Part shown: piece by piece, positions 10,804-19,691 of the stretch
Numbering within the stretch: position 1 is the stretch's first letter
Layout of the letters: the number at the start of each line of letters is the position of its first letter
DNA from: Carex sylvatica
Taxonomy: Eukaryota; Streptophyta; Magnoliopsida; Poales; Cyperaceae
NCBI GenBank assembly: GCA_964058845.1
Contig: CAXKVR010000356.1
Location: forward strand, 1 to 22,243
Direction: 5' to 3'
Length of the DNA stretch: 22,243 bases
Program-made: the position numbers and the translations under genes
The notes under the pieces: model-generated
What the model was told of the DNA's origin: nothing
Seen by the model: only the letters and a program-made list of their open reading frames with translations
Databases searched by the model: none

Positions 10804-13800
10804 TCAAGCTACGGACTTGGTGATGTCTTTGGAGGAGCGGTTATATTTCATGTGGCTCCTCACTAGATGGCCTGCAGCCTGCGCTGACAGTAGAGACAAT
10901 TCTCCGGCAAGTACACCACCAGCCACTACAGTGGCGAGGAGACGTGCATTGGCACCAGGGGTGTCAACATTGGAGCCCTTGACGCCTAGTAGGTTCAGGC
11001 AGGCTGCTTGTGAGGCCAGCTGGGTCCCACCTCCAACTGTTCCCACCTGTAACATCATACAGGGATGAATGATCAAGGACATGTTTGCATGATGTTACAT
11101 TTTCTGGATATGTCCAATAAATTATTCTAATACATGGTGGAATGTTAGTGGTGGTGACAGGTGGAGGAATTATTTTATTGCTGAATAAGCTGTTTAGGAG
11201 GGAGATTTGTGGAGATTAAAAAGAGAATCTCAGAATTAATTAGAGGGTAGGTCAGCTGGACTAAGGGATAAAACAAACCTCGAGTTGGCAACAATGCATT
11301 TGAAGTCACATACCCAAAGCACCATTTGTAATTAAATAAGGTATAATTTTAATGAATTTCTAAACCAAAATATTAAGAGGCTCTAAGTAATTTTGAACTA
11401 GAAACAGAGTTGAGATTTGTAGGAACCACGGGATTCAACCAAATAAATTACTTTATGGCAATGTTGAGAAGCATCAAGTAGTAAAAATGAAAAGATTAAA
11501 TAATATTTACCTCAATGGAAGGCATGGTAACAGAAATATGAAGGTCCCTGCCATCATTGATAGCTTCCAACATAGTTATACAGTGAGAGCTCTCCACATT
11601 CTGAGCAGGGTCCTGACCTGTGGCAATGAATATGGCAGACACAATATTGCTGGCATGTGCATTAAAGCCACCAAGAGAGCCAGCCACAGCAGATCCCGCG
11701 AGATTCTTGATTATGTTAAGCTCAACTAGTGATTGTACATTTGTTTTCAGTACCCTTTTTACCACTTCCTCTTTAATCACTGCCTCACAAACCACTGATT
11801 TTCCTCTCCCTTCTATCCAGTTCACCGCTGCAGGTTTCTTATCAGAACAGAAATTACCTGGTTAAATGAACAAAAAATAATTATATTCGTTATTGTTGAA
11901 TTTATTTTTATGTCCTAGAATGTCGACAACTAATGGAAACATTAAATTTTATCTCTACTTTTATCATTTTTGGCAAATTTATTATTTAAATGCTTTTTTC
12001 TCCCAAAATGGATGTAGAATTTGATATGACATGTGCTCTCTGTAAGAAATTTGTTGTGAATACTTTTGGTTATTGTGGATGTGTATGCAAAATAGACAGC
12101 CTTGAAGCATAACACCCAACTTGGATTGGACCATTACATCAACAATTTAATTGCAGTCCTTTAGTATGTCGTCATGAAACTAATAATTATGTTCATAAGA
12201 CTTGGATTGGACCATTACATCAACAATTTCATTGTAGTCTTTAGTATTTATCTGTACATGAGGGTGGGTTATCAGGTAAAGATGCGAAATGTGGACACCA
12301 TAATTACATGTTCTGCTATATCCTTTTGTATTACTTGTAGGGCACTTAGAGAAAGGCTACCCTTGGGCACCATATCTATTGGCTGGCTAATTCAAAACAA
12401 CAGGTGACACTCCAAAGCAAGTTTGCACTCTTTTGTAATTTTTCTATATTCAGTTGGTAGTTTGTCTAATTCTAATCAACACAATGTCACAATCCCACGA
12501 GTTATGCATCTGAAGCCAAAAATAGGTACGATTTATTTGACTACTTCAGCAGTTCACAATAGAAGCCAGATAGATCTATGAGGAATATAATAGAAAACTA
12601 ACTGAGAGAAGCAAATTCAACAAACTAATATACTAACCAGAGATGGTGATGACATCCATGTCAGGGAAATCATCTTGCAGGAAATCAAGCACATTCTGCA
12701 CTCCCTTGGAAACCATATTCATCCCCATTGCATCCCCCGTACTGCAGCTGAATCTCATGTACAAGTTCCTTCCAGCCATGGCACAATGCACCCGTTGCAA
12801 CCTTGCAAATCGACTTGACCTACAAAATAAATATTCAAATAGCTACTGTAAATAACTTAACTTTTGTTTCAGTAAAATGAAACGGACTTCACAGTCCTTT
12901 TTCCAAAAAAAATAAAAAAAAATAGCTACTGTAAAACTTGAGCATATTCAGTCATTAGTATTATACTACGAGTGGTATAAAAAAAGTAGTGAATTGTTTT
13001 GTTTATTTACTTATACTTATTCAAGCTGACAAAAAGGAGGACAGCACAAAACGCATGACCAAAAATGACTCGACCAATTCCATTCGTAAAGCTAGATGCC
13101 AACTATTAAACACAAAACATGCAACCCAAGATCTTTACTTAAACAAGCCACCTGTAAATAAATTAAATTGAATAAATTATTGAAACAAAAAAAAGGGGAC
13201 TAACACAAACCTGTTGAAAACCATGGACAGGGTCTCAAAGTTCTCAGGTGCCTCCACGAAAGCCTTGAGCTCGGCAGCCTGTCTGGCAGACGGAAACCTG
13301 ACAGCCGGTGACCGTGTCATTCCATCTCTCAGAACCACACTATTAGCCCCTCCAGACTCAGCAATGGCCTTGCAACCCCTATTGGTACTAGCTACCAAAC
13401 ACCCTTCTGTGGTAGCCATTGGCACATAATACAGCCTCCCATCAAGCACCAGCGGGCCGGCAATCCCAACGGGTAGTTGCACGTACCCAACTGGCAATTC
13501 GCAACACTGCCCTAGGATTGAATCATAGTTGAACCCATCAAGCGGCAGCCCATCCAGATTTCTACCGGTGGTTTGTCTCAATACCTCCCGTCTAATTCCA
13601 GCTGCTCTCCTACAATCTCCCAATTTAGATTCAAGAAGATAAGATGGCATTTTACCGGCCACCACCATGGACACAATCTTCTCATCCTCCTCCGGCAATT
13701 TCTCCGATGACACTTCACTGGGGCCTAGATGGGTGCAGGGAGAAGGAGCAGAGCAAGCAGAGGTTTTGGCATGAGAGAGGAAATCTTCTTCCTCGTCGCT

Positions 13801-14112
13801 GGATGATACCACAGATTGAACAAACGCGATGCCAAAGAAACTGAGGAGATAAATAAGCGACGCGATCAGACCGAAGATGGCGAATATCTCCGCGAGACCT
13901 ACCACGTGGAGTGGAGTAGAAGAGCGGATCTTCTCTCGCCACCGTCTCATTAAATAAACGAGTGAAGCCATAAAAAGAGCTGAGAAGAGGAGGTTGGTGT
14001 GGCGAATAGGCAATGGGAGCGCGTCAGATGCCTGCACCTTGGAAAGACCACCTCCATTACCCTTACCGGCCGCGTTCACCGGAGTTTGAGCGTGTCTCCG
14101 GCGAACCTCCAT
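10804..14112 (-). CDS. HMGR: 3-hydroxy-3-methylglutaryl-CoA reductase (plant HMGR), 4 exons, complete
   Basis: Exons on the minus strand are 14112-13211, 12819-12638, 11857-11511 and 11046-10804. All introns are GT-AG, the phases agree, and the spliced frame gives 557 residues plus TGA, a normal length for plant HMGR. The enzyme reduces HMG-CoA to mevalonate with two NADPH at the ER membrane, the committed step of the cytosolic isoprenoid and sterol pathway. Seen in the protein: an MEVRRR N-terminus (arginine ER-type signal); two membrane segments at about 40-57 and 68-101; an acidic, variable linker at about 105-145; then the catalytic domain. Motifs are [16 protein letters not shown] (about 205-220), TTEGCLVAS with catalytic Glu236, GDAMGMNM (329-336), SDKK with Lys368, GQDPAQN with Asp444, GTVGGGT (479-485) and SHM with His542. 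Ser548 in the C-terminal KYNRSS context matches the SnRK1-type inhibitory phosphorylation site known for Arabidopsis HMGR1. The ATG at 14112 is the first in frame, and no ATG lies between it and the predicted transcription start. No frame damage is seen, so this is probably a working gene. Confidence 0.96.
11047..11510 (-). other. HMGR intron 3
   Basis: This 464-bp phase-0 intron has donor ATTGAG|GTAAAT and acceptor GTTACAG|GTGGGA. It lies between SIE and VGTVGGGT, within the NADPH-binding region. No element is recognised inside. Confidence 0.9.
11858..12637 (-). other. HMGR intron 2
   Basis: This is the largest HMGR intron, 780 bp. The donor is TCTG|GTTAGT and the acceptor TTAACCAG|GTAATT, splitting the Gly of the SGNFCSDKK motif. 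It contains an imperfect direct repeat of about 46 bp (12119 and 12200, offset 81). Confidence 0.9.
12119..12245. repeat. Imperfect direct repeat in HMGR intron 2
   Basis: Two copies of a segment starting ACTTGGATTGGACCATTACA occur at 12119 and 12200 (offset 81), nearly identical over about 46 bp. This is a local duplication in noncoding sequence. Confidence 0.8.
12820..13210 (-). other. HMGR intron 1
   Basis: This 391-bp intron splits an Arg codon after two bases. The donor reads AACAG|GTTTGT and the acceptor TTTTGTAG|GTC. Joining them gives [11 protein letters not shown], which matches the family. The interior is AT-rich with no recognised element. Confidence 0.9.
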
Positions 14113-14244
14113 GGGGCTTGGGTTTAGAGCAAGAGAGCGGAAAGATAGAGAAGTAATAGAGTATAAACAGGGAAGTAATCTGACAATGGCAAACGCTCGC
14201 TGCTCTCCGAAGCGCGTTGGCAATGGTGGAGAGGCATTGGAGGG

Positions 14245-14253
14245 CTTTTATAA
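14245..14253 (-). promoter_or_regulatory. TATA box of HMGR
   Basis: Read on the minus strand the sequence is TTATAAAAG, about 135 bases upstream of the HMGR ATG. Transcription would start near 14215-14220, leaving a leader of about 105 bases with no upstream ATG. The position is inferred from the motif and its spacing only. Confidence 0.7.
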
Positions 14254-14660
14254 CCCGCTTCTCTTTGAAAGGAGAAACCGGGTAAGGTTACCGTCTTGGT
14301 GGGTCAGCACACTCTGTCAGAACTCAAGAATGGTTTTTGACTTAAAAGTTCCATCTTCTCTATATCTCTCTGATGGGATGGACGGTCAAGATCTGTGATT
14401 CCGATCCGATGGCGCGGGGTCGGCGTTAGTGTACGCGCTGCGCATGATTCAGTGAGGACAGGATTTGTTGGCTGCTAAGCGGATCCTGTCTGTACTCTGG
14501 AGCTTTCCGTGTTAAAGGAAGAGATTTGTTGCCTAGGCACGGTCTACATGAACCTCTTTGATTTGGGTCGGCCCAAAAACCTGATCGAGGTTGATGCGGT
14601 TTGCTACCGAAATTTCTATAAAATAACCAAAAAAATAACAAAATTACGAAATCTACTCAC
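14254..14660. promoter_or_regulatory. HMGR upstream region
   Basis: This is the sequence between the HMGR TATA box and the first transposon arm. It is richer in GC than the general background and has no credible gene. It is likely to hold the proximal HMGR promoter, only about 400 bp before transposon DNA begins. I cannot assign individual factor sites. Confidence 0.45.
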
Positions 14661-14698
14661 ATTTTGAATGAAATTCGAAATGTACCCAATCCGGTTAT

Positions 14699-14840
14699 CA
14701 AATAACCGGATTTGAATCAAATTTTCAGTCAGTAGGTACCCGGACGCATGCATAATATTGAGTTACTGGGTAAGCGGAAAGAGGTGAAATGTTGGGTTAC
14801 TGGGTAAGCGGTTTCAGGGTTCGATTATTGAGTAACTGGA
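14699..14840. repeat. Subterminal TTACTGGGTAAGCGG repeats of the left arm
   Basis: Two exact copies lie at about 14763 and 14801, with a related GAGTAACTGGAAA near 14830 and a 9-bp palindromic pair at the outer end (TCCGGTTAT...ATAACCGGA near 14690-14710). Repeated subterminal motifs of this kind often bind transposases; that role is inferred. Confidence 0.5.
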
Positions 14841-14922
14841 AAGACATTTTATTTTTTTAACTGTGATTTCGGCTCTGTTGGTTCATGAGGTGAGGGGCTC
14901 TGTTGGTCCGTGAGATGAGATA

Positions 14923-15040
14923 GGTAGACAGAAAGGGAGGGCGAAAACAAAAAGGAAGAGGGCGAGAGCAGAAAGGGAGAAAGAGTGATAGCGAGAGGGA
15001 GAAAGGAAGAAAAGGAAGAGAAGAGAAGAGAGGCATCATC
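14923..15040. repeat. Purine-rich (GA) tract
   Basis: About 120 bp made almost entirely of G and A on the plus strand, inside the outer transposon and before the tandem repeats and gene remnant. It could be leader or promoter sequence of the transposon gene. Confidence 0.7.
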
Positions 15041-15084
15041 GGCAGCATCAGATTTTTTTTTTATTATTATTTAATGTTTATTTT

Positions 15085-15700
15085 TTTATTTGTAGAATAT
15101 TGGAATAGTTTTGATTAGAATTATTTAGAATATTGTTTAGATTGTTTAGAATTTATAATATTGTTTAGATTGAGGTTATTAGTTCAATAATTTAGAATAG
15201 TTTAGATTGGTTTTTGAATAATTTAGAAAATTTCAAAACGGTTTAGATTATTGTCAAATAATTTTGATAATTTCAAAATGGTTTAGATTAGTTTAGAAAG
15301 TTCCAAAAGGGTTTAGAAAATTATAAAATAATATAGAATAATTTAGAAAATTTTAAAATGGTGTCCGAATAATTCAGAAAGTATCAAAATTGTGTCGAAT
15401 AATTTTAGAAAAGTTTCAAAATGATTTAGAGTAATTTATAAAATTCCAAAATGGTGAAGAATAATTTAGAGAATTCCAAACTGGTGTCCGAATAATTTAG
15501 AAAGTTCAAAAATGGTGTAGAATAATTTAGACAATACCAAATTGGTGCACGAATAATTTAAAATTTTTCAAAATTGTGTAAAATAGTTTAGAAAATTGCA
15601 AATTAGTTCTGAAACGGTTTAAAATACATTTAAAATATTTTATAAAAAATTATAAAAAAATTTAAACATTTTAGATTAATTTAAAATTTTCGAAAATAAT
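15085..15700. repeat. Degenerate tandem repeat of about 30 bp
   Basis: Variants of GAATAATTTAGAAAATTCCA followed by AAATGGTGT recur about twenty times with small length changes. The array is confined to the outer transposon and lies directly 5' of its gene remnant. Confidence 0.75.
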
Positions 15701-15727
15701 CAATTAATTTTGAATTAATTTTGTAGC

Positions 15728-16446
15728 ATGGCAGACGAAATCACTGATCAAGTAGAGAGGGAGCGTGATACTTTTAGTGATATGTTGTAGATACCTCACA
15801 GTCATCATAGGGTGTGTCTGGCTTCTGAGGAGGTAAACATTTACTTATTTTCTTTTTTCGTGACTTATTTAGAAATCTCATCATGTTTTAATTTCTAATT
15901 TTTATTTTCGATAATGTATGATAAGAAGGTTATAAACGTGAAGCACTATCGTTGCCATGCCGAGTACCACAGTGCATACGCTCTATTTTTGATTCGATTG
16001 GGCTTATACCAGATCGCATGCATGCCTCACAAAATGATCGATGTGGCACTGATACATGGACTAGTGGAGCAGTGGCGTCCTAAGACGCACACCTTTCATC
16101 TTCCATTTGGAGAGATGACAGGTATTAACTACTAAACTACTTTAAATAAATTTATTATTTATGATAATTTACAAAATGATCGATGCGGCGCTGATATACG
16201 GACTTGTGGATCGGTGGCGTCCTGAGACACATACCTTTCATTTTCCATTTGGAGAGATGACAGGTATTAACTACTAAACTACTTCAAATAAATTTGTTAT
16301 TTGTGATAATTTACTGACAATTCTAATAAAGAAATTTATATTTTTGTGTTTAATAAATTACAGTTACGTTGAAGGACGTGAGCTGTTTGTGGGGTTTGTC
16401 CATTACGGGAGTAGCGCAAGTGAGAGAAGTCCAAAAGAACAGCTAG
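15728..16446 (+). pseudogene. Plant mobile domain (PMD, MAIN-like) gene remnant
   Basis: A possible first exon, 15728-15832 (MADEITDQVERERD...), carries an in-frame TAG at 15788 and ends at a GAG|GTAAAC donor. A second exon of roughly 15914-16121 encodes ...GLYQIACMPHKM, then LVEQWRPKTHTFHLPFGEMT. This matches the hallmark of the plant mobile domain (LVERWRPETHTFHLP.GEMT). Its donor ACAG|GTATT joins an acceptor TTACAG| at 16363, giving GEMT-VTLKDVSCLWGLSITG, again PMD-like, before a TAG at 16444. The domain occurs in transposon-borne proteins and in the plant MAIN/MAIL nuclear proteins. The early stop, truncation soon after the core, and duplicated exon mark it as broken. The exon model is mine and is unproven. 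Confidence 0.75.
16029..16312. repeat. Tandem duplication of a 142-bp exon-intron unit in the PMD remnant
   Basis: Units 16029-16170 and 16171-16312 each hold the end of the PMD exon, its splice donor and the start of the intron. The second copy translates as LVDRWRPETHTFHFPFGEMT, closer to the domain consensus than the first (LVEQWRPKTHTFHLPFGEMT). The second copy has no obvious splice acceptor of its own. Confidence 0.9.
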
Positions 16447-16583
16447 AAAGGGGTTACAGGCGCCGCCATCGGAGACGGTGCTTCACGTTTAGTGATTATC
16501 CCGGTCATTGATATATTATTGATCTATTTTTCTTATCTTTTATCTATGTGAGTAGAATTCATCTATTTTAGTTGTACTGTCCG

Positions 16584-16660
16584 TAAGATTTGGATCTAGT
16601 TGATAACCTCTAATTATTTTTCATAAGATTTGGATCTAGTTGATAACCTCTAATTATTTT
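16584..16660. repeat. Tandem duplication, 40-bp period
   Basis: A 37-bp segment beginning TAAGATTTGGATCTAGTTGA occurs identically at 16584-16620 and 16624-16660. Confidence 0.9.
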
Positions 16661-16934
16661 TATTTACTTCTTTCTTTTAATTGGTATTCACTTATCAAAA
16701 TAAATGTATTAGAATTATAGTATTCAAAATTTGATATGGTTTAAAAAATAACAAAAATAAATGCAATCGAAACCGTCTCCTCTAACTTAACAATTTCATC
16801 AAAACTGTCTACATGCTTAAAAAATAACACATATAAGAAAAATAAATAGAATAACAATAATAAATGTATTAGAATTAATATGGTTAAAAACTAACAAATA
16901 TAAATGCTTCATGCCTTTGTTTCTGCCTCTGTTT

Positions 16935-17135
16935 TGACCGGGAACAATCTATTTTGGCTCTGGCCGAACTATACCATTTCCTGCACTATCCAGGAACAAA
17001 CTATTTCGGCCAGAAACTGGCATGAACAGAACCTGTTTTGGCAGGAACTGTCACTATTTTGGGCAGGAACTGTCACTATTTTGGGCAGGAACTGTCACTA
17101 TTTTTGACAGAAACTGACACTGTTTTGGACAAGAG
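16935..17135. repeat. 22-bp minisatellite
   Basis: Units of the form GCAGGAACTGTCACTATTTT plus GG are near-perfect from 17041 to 17105. They decay on both sides into variants such as CAGAAACTGACACTGTTTTG. The unit length is 22, not a multiple of three, so the open frame across it is not a coding signal. Confidence 0.8.
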
Positions 17136-17539
17136 CTGTGATAAAAATTCAGAATACAAATTAAATTATAAATACAAACTAAACTAAATTCGACAACAGG
17201 CTGAACAACATGTAGCACTTAAATAGGTCATATTAGCTAATTAATTAATCAGCATTGTATTTTATTGAATTGTTTGAGTTGCGATGTATGTCATATAGCT
17301 CAAAATATTATAATTAGTATGATAATTAACATAATTTTAGAAAAATATAGATAGTTAAAAATTTTAAAAAATTGATATTTCAAAAAAAATAACTAACCTA
17401 ATTTCATAAATTAAATAACTTACCAATTAATTATAAATTTTTTTAAAATTTTTTCTCTTCCTTTCTCTCCGTTTGAGAGTGATTTTCTTTCTATCCGTCT
17501 GAGTGTAATGTGCTTCGAATATATAGACAGATTACAAAA

Positions 17540-17548
17540 TCGGTTATC
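17540..17548. repeat. Left 9-bp target-site duplication (TCGGTTATC)
   Basis: Identical to 19683-19691 on the other side of the nested element. A 9-bp duplication is the signature of Mutator-like insertion. Confidence 0.85.
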
Positions 17549-17689
17549 CGGTCATTTTTATTAATATCCTAAAAAAAATATAATTTTAAAGATACCCCCG
17601 TATTAGATTTTCTGTCAAAACTACCCCGACCGCCAGGCCCACGGGCGGCCCAATCCCCTAGCGGACCGCCCCTGGTCCGGGCAGTCCAC

Positions 17690-17840
17690 TTTTTTTTTTT
17701 TTTTTTTTTTTTAAGAGATCTAATATGTATATATATAATATAATATATGTATATATAATATAATATATATATATATATATATGTATATATAATATAATAT
17801 ATATATATATATGTATATATAATATAATATATATATATAT
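17690..17840. repeat. Poly-T followed by (TA)n / GTATATATAATATAATA repeats
   Basis: A T run of about 23 bases leads into alternating TA sequence with three or so longer units containing GTATATATAATATAATA. The frames across it encode Tyr/Ile-rich artefacts. Confidence 0.85.
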
Positions 17841-17841
17841 G

Positions 17842-18258
17842 GAGTAAGTCTACCATACATTGCAATGCATAGGCACCTTTATGCATTGGACTATAAATCA
17901 CCATATTCAAAGTCCAAATGACTGATCCAAACCGTTCATCTTGTTCTCCATATTAATATGTGCTTGGAGACGAAATTTTACATTTTTTGGAATTTTTTTA
18001 CTATTTATTAAGCCACATTGAAAATTACTGATCCAACGGTGCCTTTTGATTTTACTGTAACCGTTGGATCAGCGATTTTCAATGTGGCTTAATAAATAGT
18101 AAACAAATTCCAAAAAATATAAAATTTCTTCTCCAAGCACATATTAATATGGAGAACAAGATGAACGGTTTGGATCGGTCATTTGGACTTTGAATATGGT
18201 GATTTATAGTCCAATGCATAGAGGTGCCTATGCATTGCAATGTATGGTAGACTTACTC
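17842..18258. mobile_element. Near-perfect hairpin MITE inserted in a (TA)n tract
   Basis: Arms of about 190-200 bp start GAGTAAGTCTACCATACATT and match as inverted copies with only a handful of differences. They are separated by a loop of about 25 bp around 18045. TA repeats flank both sides, so the target duplication cannot be read; preference for TA microsatellites recalls the rice micron-type elements. There is no coding capacity. A transcript would fold into a long, almost perfect double-stranded RNA. Confidence 0.85.
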
Positions 18259-18279
18259 TATATATATGTATATATATAT

Positions 18280-18535
18280 AGTAAGTCTACGCTACTTCGC
18301 AAATTAAAAAGGAATGTTTTCATTCGCGCTCATATTTATAGTTTCAAAATCCAAAAAGTCGATCTGAACCGTTAGATGTGATCTCTATATTGAAATGTGC
18401 TTGGAGACCAAATTTTATATTTTTCTGATTTTTTTTACTATTTATTAAGCCACTTTGAAAATCGCTGATTCAACGTCTACCGTTGAACGAAAACTTAAAC
18501 TGCATTTTTGAGACACTATGGTCCTGTATATATAT
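18280..18535. mobile_element. Diverged half copy of the same hairpin family
   Basis: It begins AGTAAGTCTAC directly after the (TA)n tract. It then shares GTGCTTGGAGACCAAATTTTA and TTTACTATTTATTAAGCCAC with the left arm of 17842-18258, but its right arm is missing. It ends in another TA/TG microsatellite. Confidence 0.7.
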
Positions 18536-18588
18536 ATGTATATGTATGTGTATATATATGTATATGTATGTATATGTATGTATATGAT
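18524..18588. repeat. (TATG/TATA)n microsatellite
   Basis: Alternating GTATAT and GTATG units. It lies between two copies of AATATGGTCCTG-like sequence (near 18518 and 18592). Confidence 0.85.
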
Positions 18589-18916
18589 GCAATATGGTCC
18601 TGCACATGCTTCACGAAAAGGGGCACAACTTTTGATCCGTCCGTTGAATCGGGCTGAAATTTGGACAGGAGCTCCGCAGCCCCAAATCCAAGCTAATAAA
18701 CTTTCCAGCCCGATCCGACCGTCGGATATAGAGTTTTTAGGATCTTTTATGTATTTTATGTTTTTTAGGATTTGTATTTAAACAGACGTGATGTCTTTTT
18801 GGGATAGTTATTTATTGACGTATCAGTTTTTATCAAAGAATTGAGAATCTGTGTGATCTCAGAACCAAATCTATTTTTCCGTTACTTTTTCCAATTTCTT
18901 GATCGGTCGTGCATCA

Positions 18917-19247
18917 GTATATGTATGTATATGTATGTATATGTATGTATATGTATATATATGTATATATATGTATATGTATATGTATATGTATGTATAG
19001 ATATGTATATGTATATGTATGTATAGATATGTATATGTATATATATGTATATGTATATGTATGTATGTGTATATGTATATGTATGTATGTGTATATCTAT
19101 GTATGTGTATATATATGTATGTGTATATATGTATATGTATATATATGTATATGTATATATGTATATGTATATATATGTATATGTATATATGTATATGTAT
19201 ATATGTATATGTATATATGTATATATGTATATGTATATATGTATATC
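18917..19247. repeat. Long (GTATAT)n compound microsatellite, about 330 bp
   Basis: Almost unbroken alternation of purine and pyrimidine built from GTATAT, GTAT and GTATATAT units. All three plus-strand frames stay open, giving Met/Tyr/Ile/Val/Cys strings that are not proteins. Confidence 0.95.
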
Positions 19248-19523
19248 ATTGAGGCAATCTAACTATATTTTCTGGTGTATATTTGAATTAATGTCAAATT
19301 CTCAATTAGTGTTATTTTTAGACTTATGATATCCAACTGACAAATTAAATCAATCAAAGTTATAAAGACTTACGACATCACTTCATAAATATATCAAATG
19401 TCTTTTTTTTTTTTGATTAAACAAGAAAAAAATTTATTCACAAAATTATTTAAATAAAAAATATTAACATCTCTCCCTTAAAAAAAAAAAAAAAAAAAAA
19501 AAAGTGGACCGCCCGGACCAGGG

Positions 19524-19580
19524 GCGGTCCGCTAGGGGATTGGGGCGCCCCTGTCACGGGCGGTCCGCTAGGGGATTGGG
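19524..19580. repeat. 36-bp duplication in the right arm of copy 2
   Basis: The core CGGTCCGCTAGGGGATTGGG is repeated with period 36 (19524 and 19560). The left arm has only one copy, so the two arms differ by exactly one unit. Confidence 0.85.
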
Positions 19581-19682
19581 CCGCCCGTGGGCCTGGCGGT
19601 CGGGGTAGTTTTGACAGAAAATCTAATGCGGGGGTATCTTCAAAATTATATATTTTTTTTAGGATATTAATAAAAATGACCG

Positions 19683-19691
19683 TCGGTTATC
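19683..19691. repeat. Right 9-bp target-site duplication (TCGGTTATC)
   Basis: Identical to 17540-17548. Sequence resumes here in the outer element's right arm. Confidence 0.85.

Larger units (their letters stand above)
17549..19682. mobile_element. Nested non-autonomous MULE-like element (copy 2)
   Basis: The ends are inverted copies starting CGGTCATTTTTATTAATATC. The left arm (17549 to about 17725) and right arm (about 19475-19682) stay nearly identical through a GC-rich block of CGGTCCGCTAGGGG and GGGCGGCCC motifs. A perfect 9-bp target duplication flanks it. The subterminal sequence at 19331-19420 matches copy 1 (9031-9130), so the conserved right part is longer than the visible left arm, which has been replaced by (TA)n expansion. 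The interior carries no transposase, only microsatellites and a nested hairpin element with a half copy. It sits within the arm of the outer element and is therefore younger than it. Confidence 0.88.

Noticed and set aside
10796..11865. Plus-strand open frames of 80-90 codons opposite HMGR exons 3 and 4
   Set aside because: They are shadows of the minus-strand HMGR coding sequence.
13177..13210. Ten extra codons after the HMGR exon 1 boundary
   Set aside because: They read into intron 1. Splicing at 13211 restores the conserved FNRSSRF sequence.
14113..14223. In-frame upstream extension of the HMGR first exon
   Set aside because: There is no ATG in the extension (it opens with TTG), it overlaps the predicted leader and lies just below the TATA box. 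MEVRRR at 14112 matches known HMGR starts.
15085..15700. CRISPR-like regularly spaced repeats
   Set aside because: The units are contiguous, AT-rich and degenerate, with no unique spacers, and the genome is a plant.
17569..17910. Minus-strand open frame of 113 codons with Tyr/Ile runs and a Lys run
   Set aside because: It crosses the TA tract, the poly-T run and the transposon arm, with no protein-like composition.
18841..19329. Several overlapping plus-strand open frames of up to 117 codons rich in Met, Tyr, Ile, Val and Cys
   Set aside because: They are translations of the (GTATAT)n microsatellite, open in all frames because the repeat contains no stop. Not genes.
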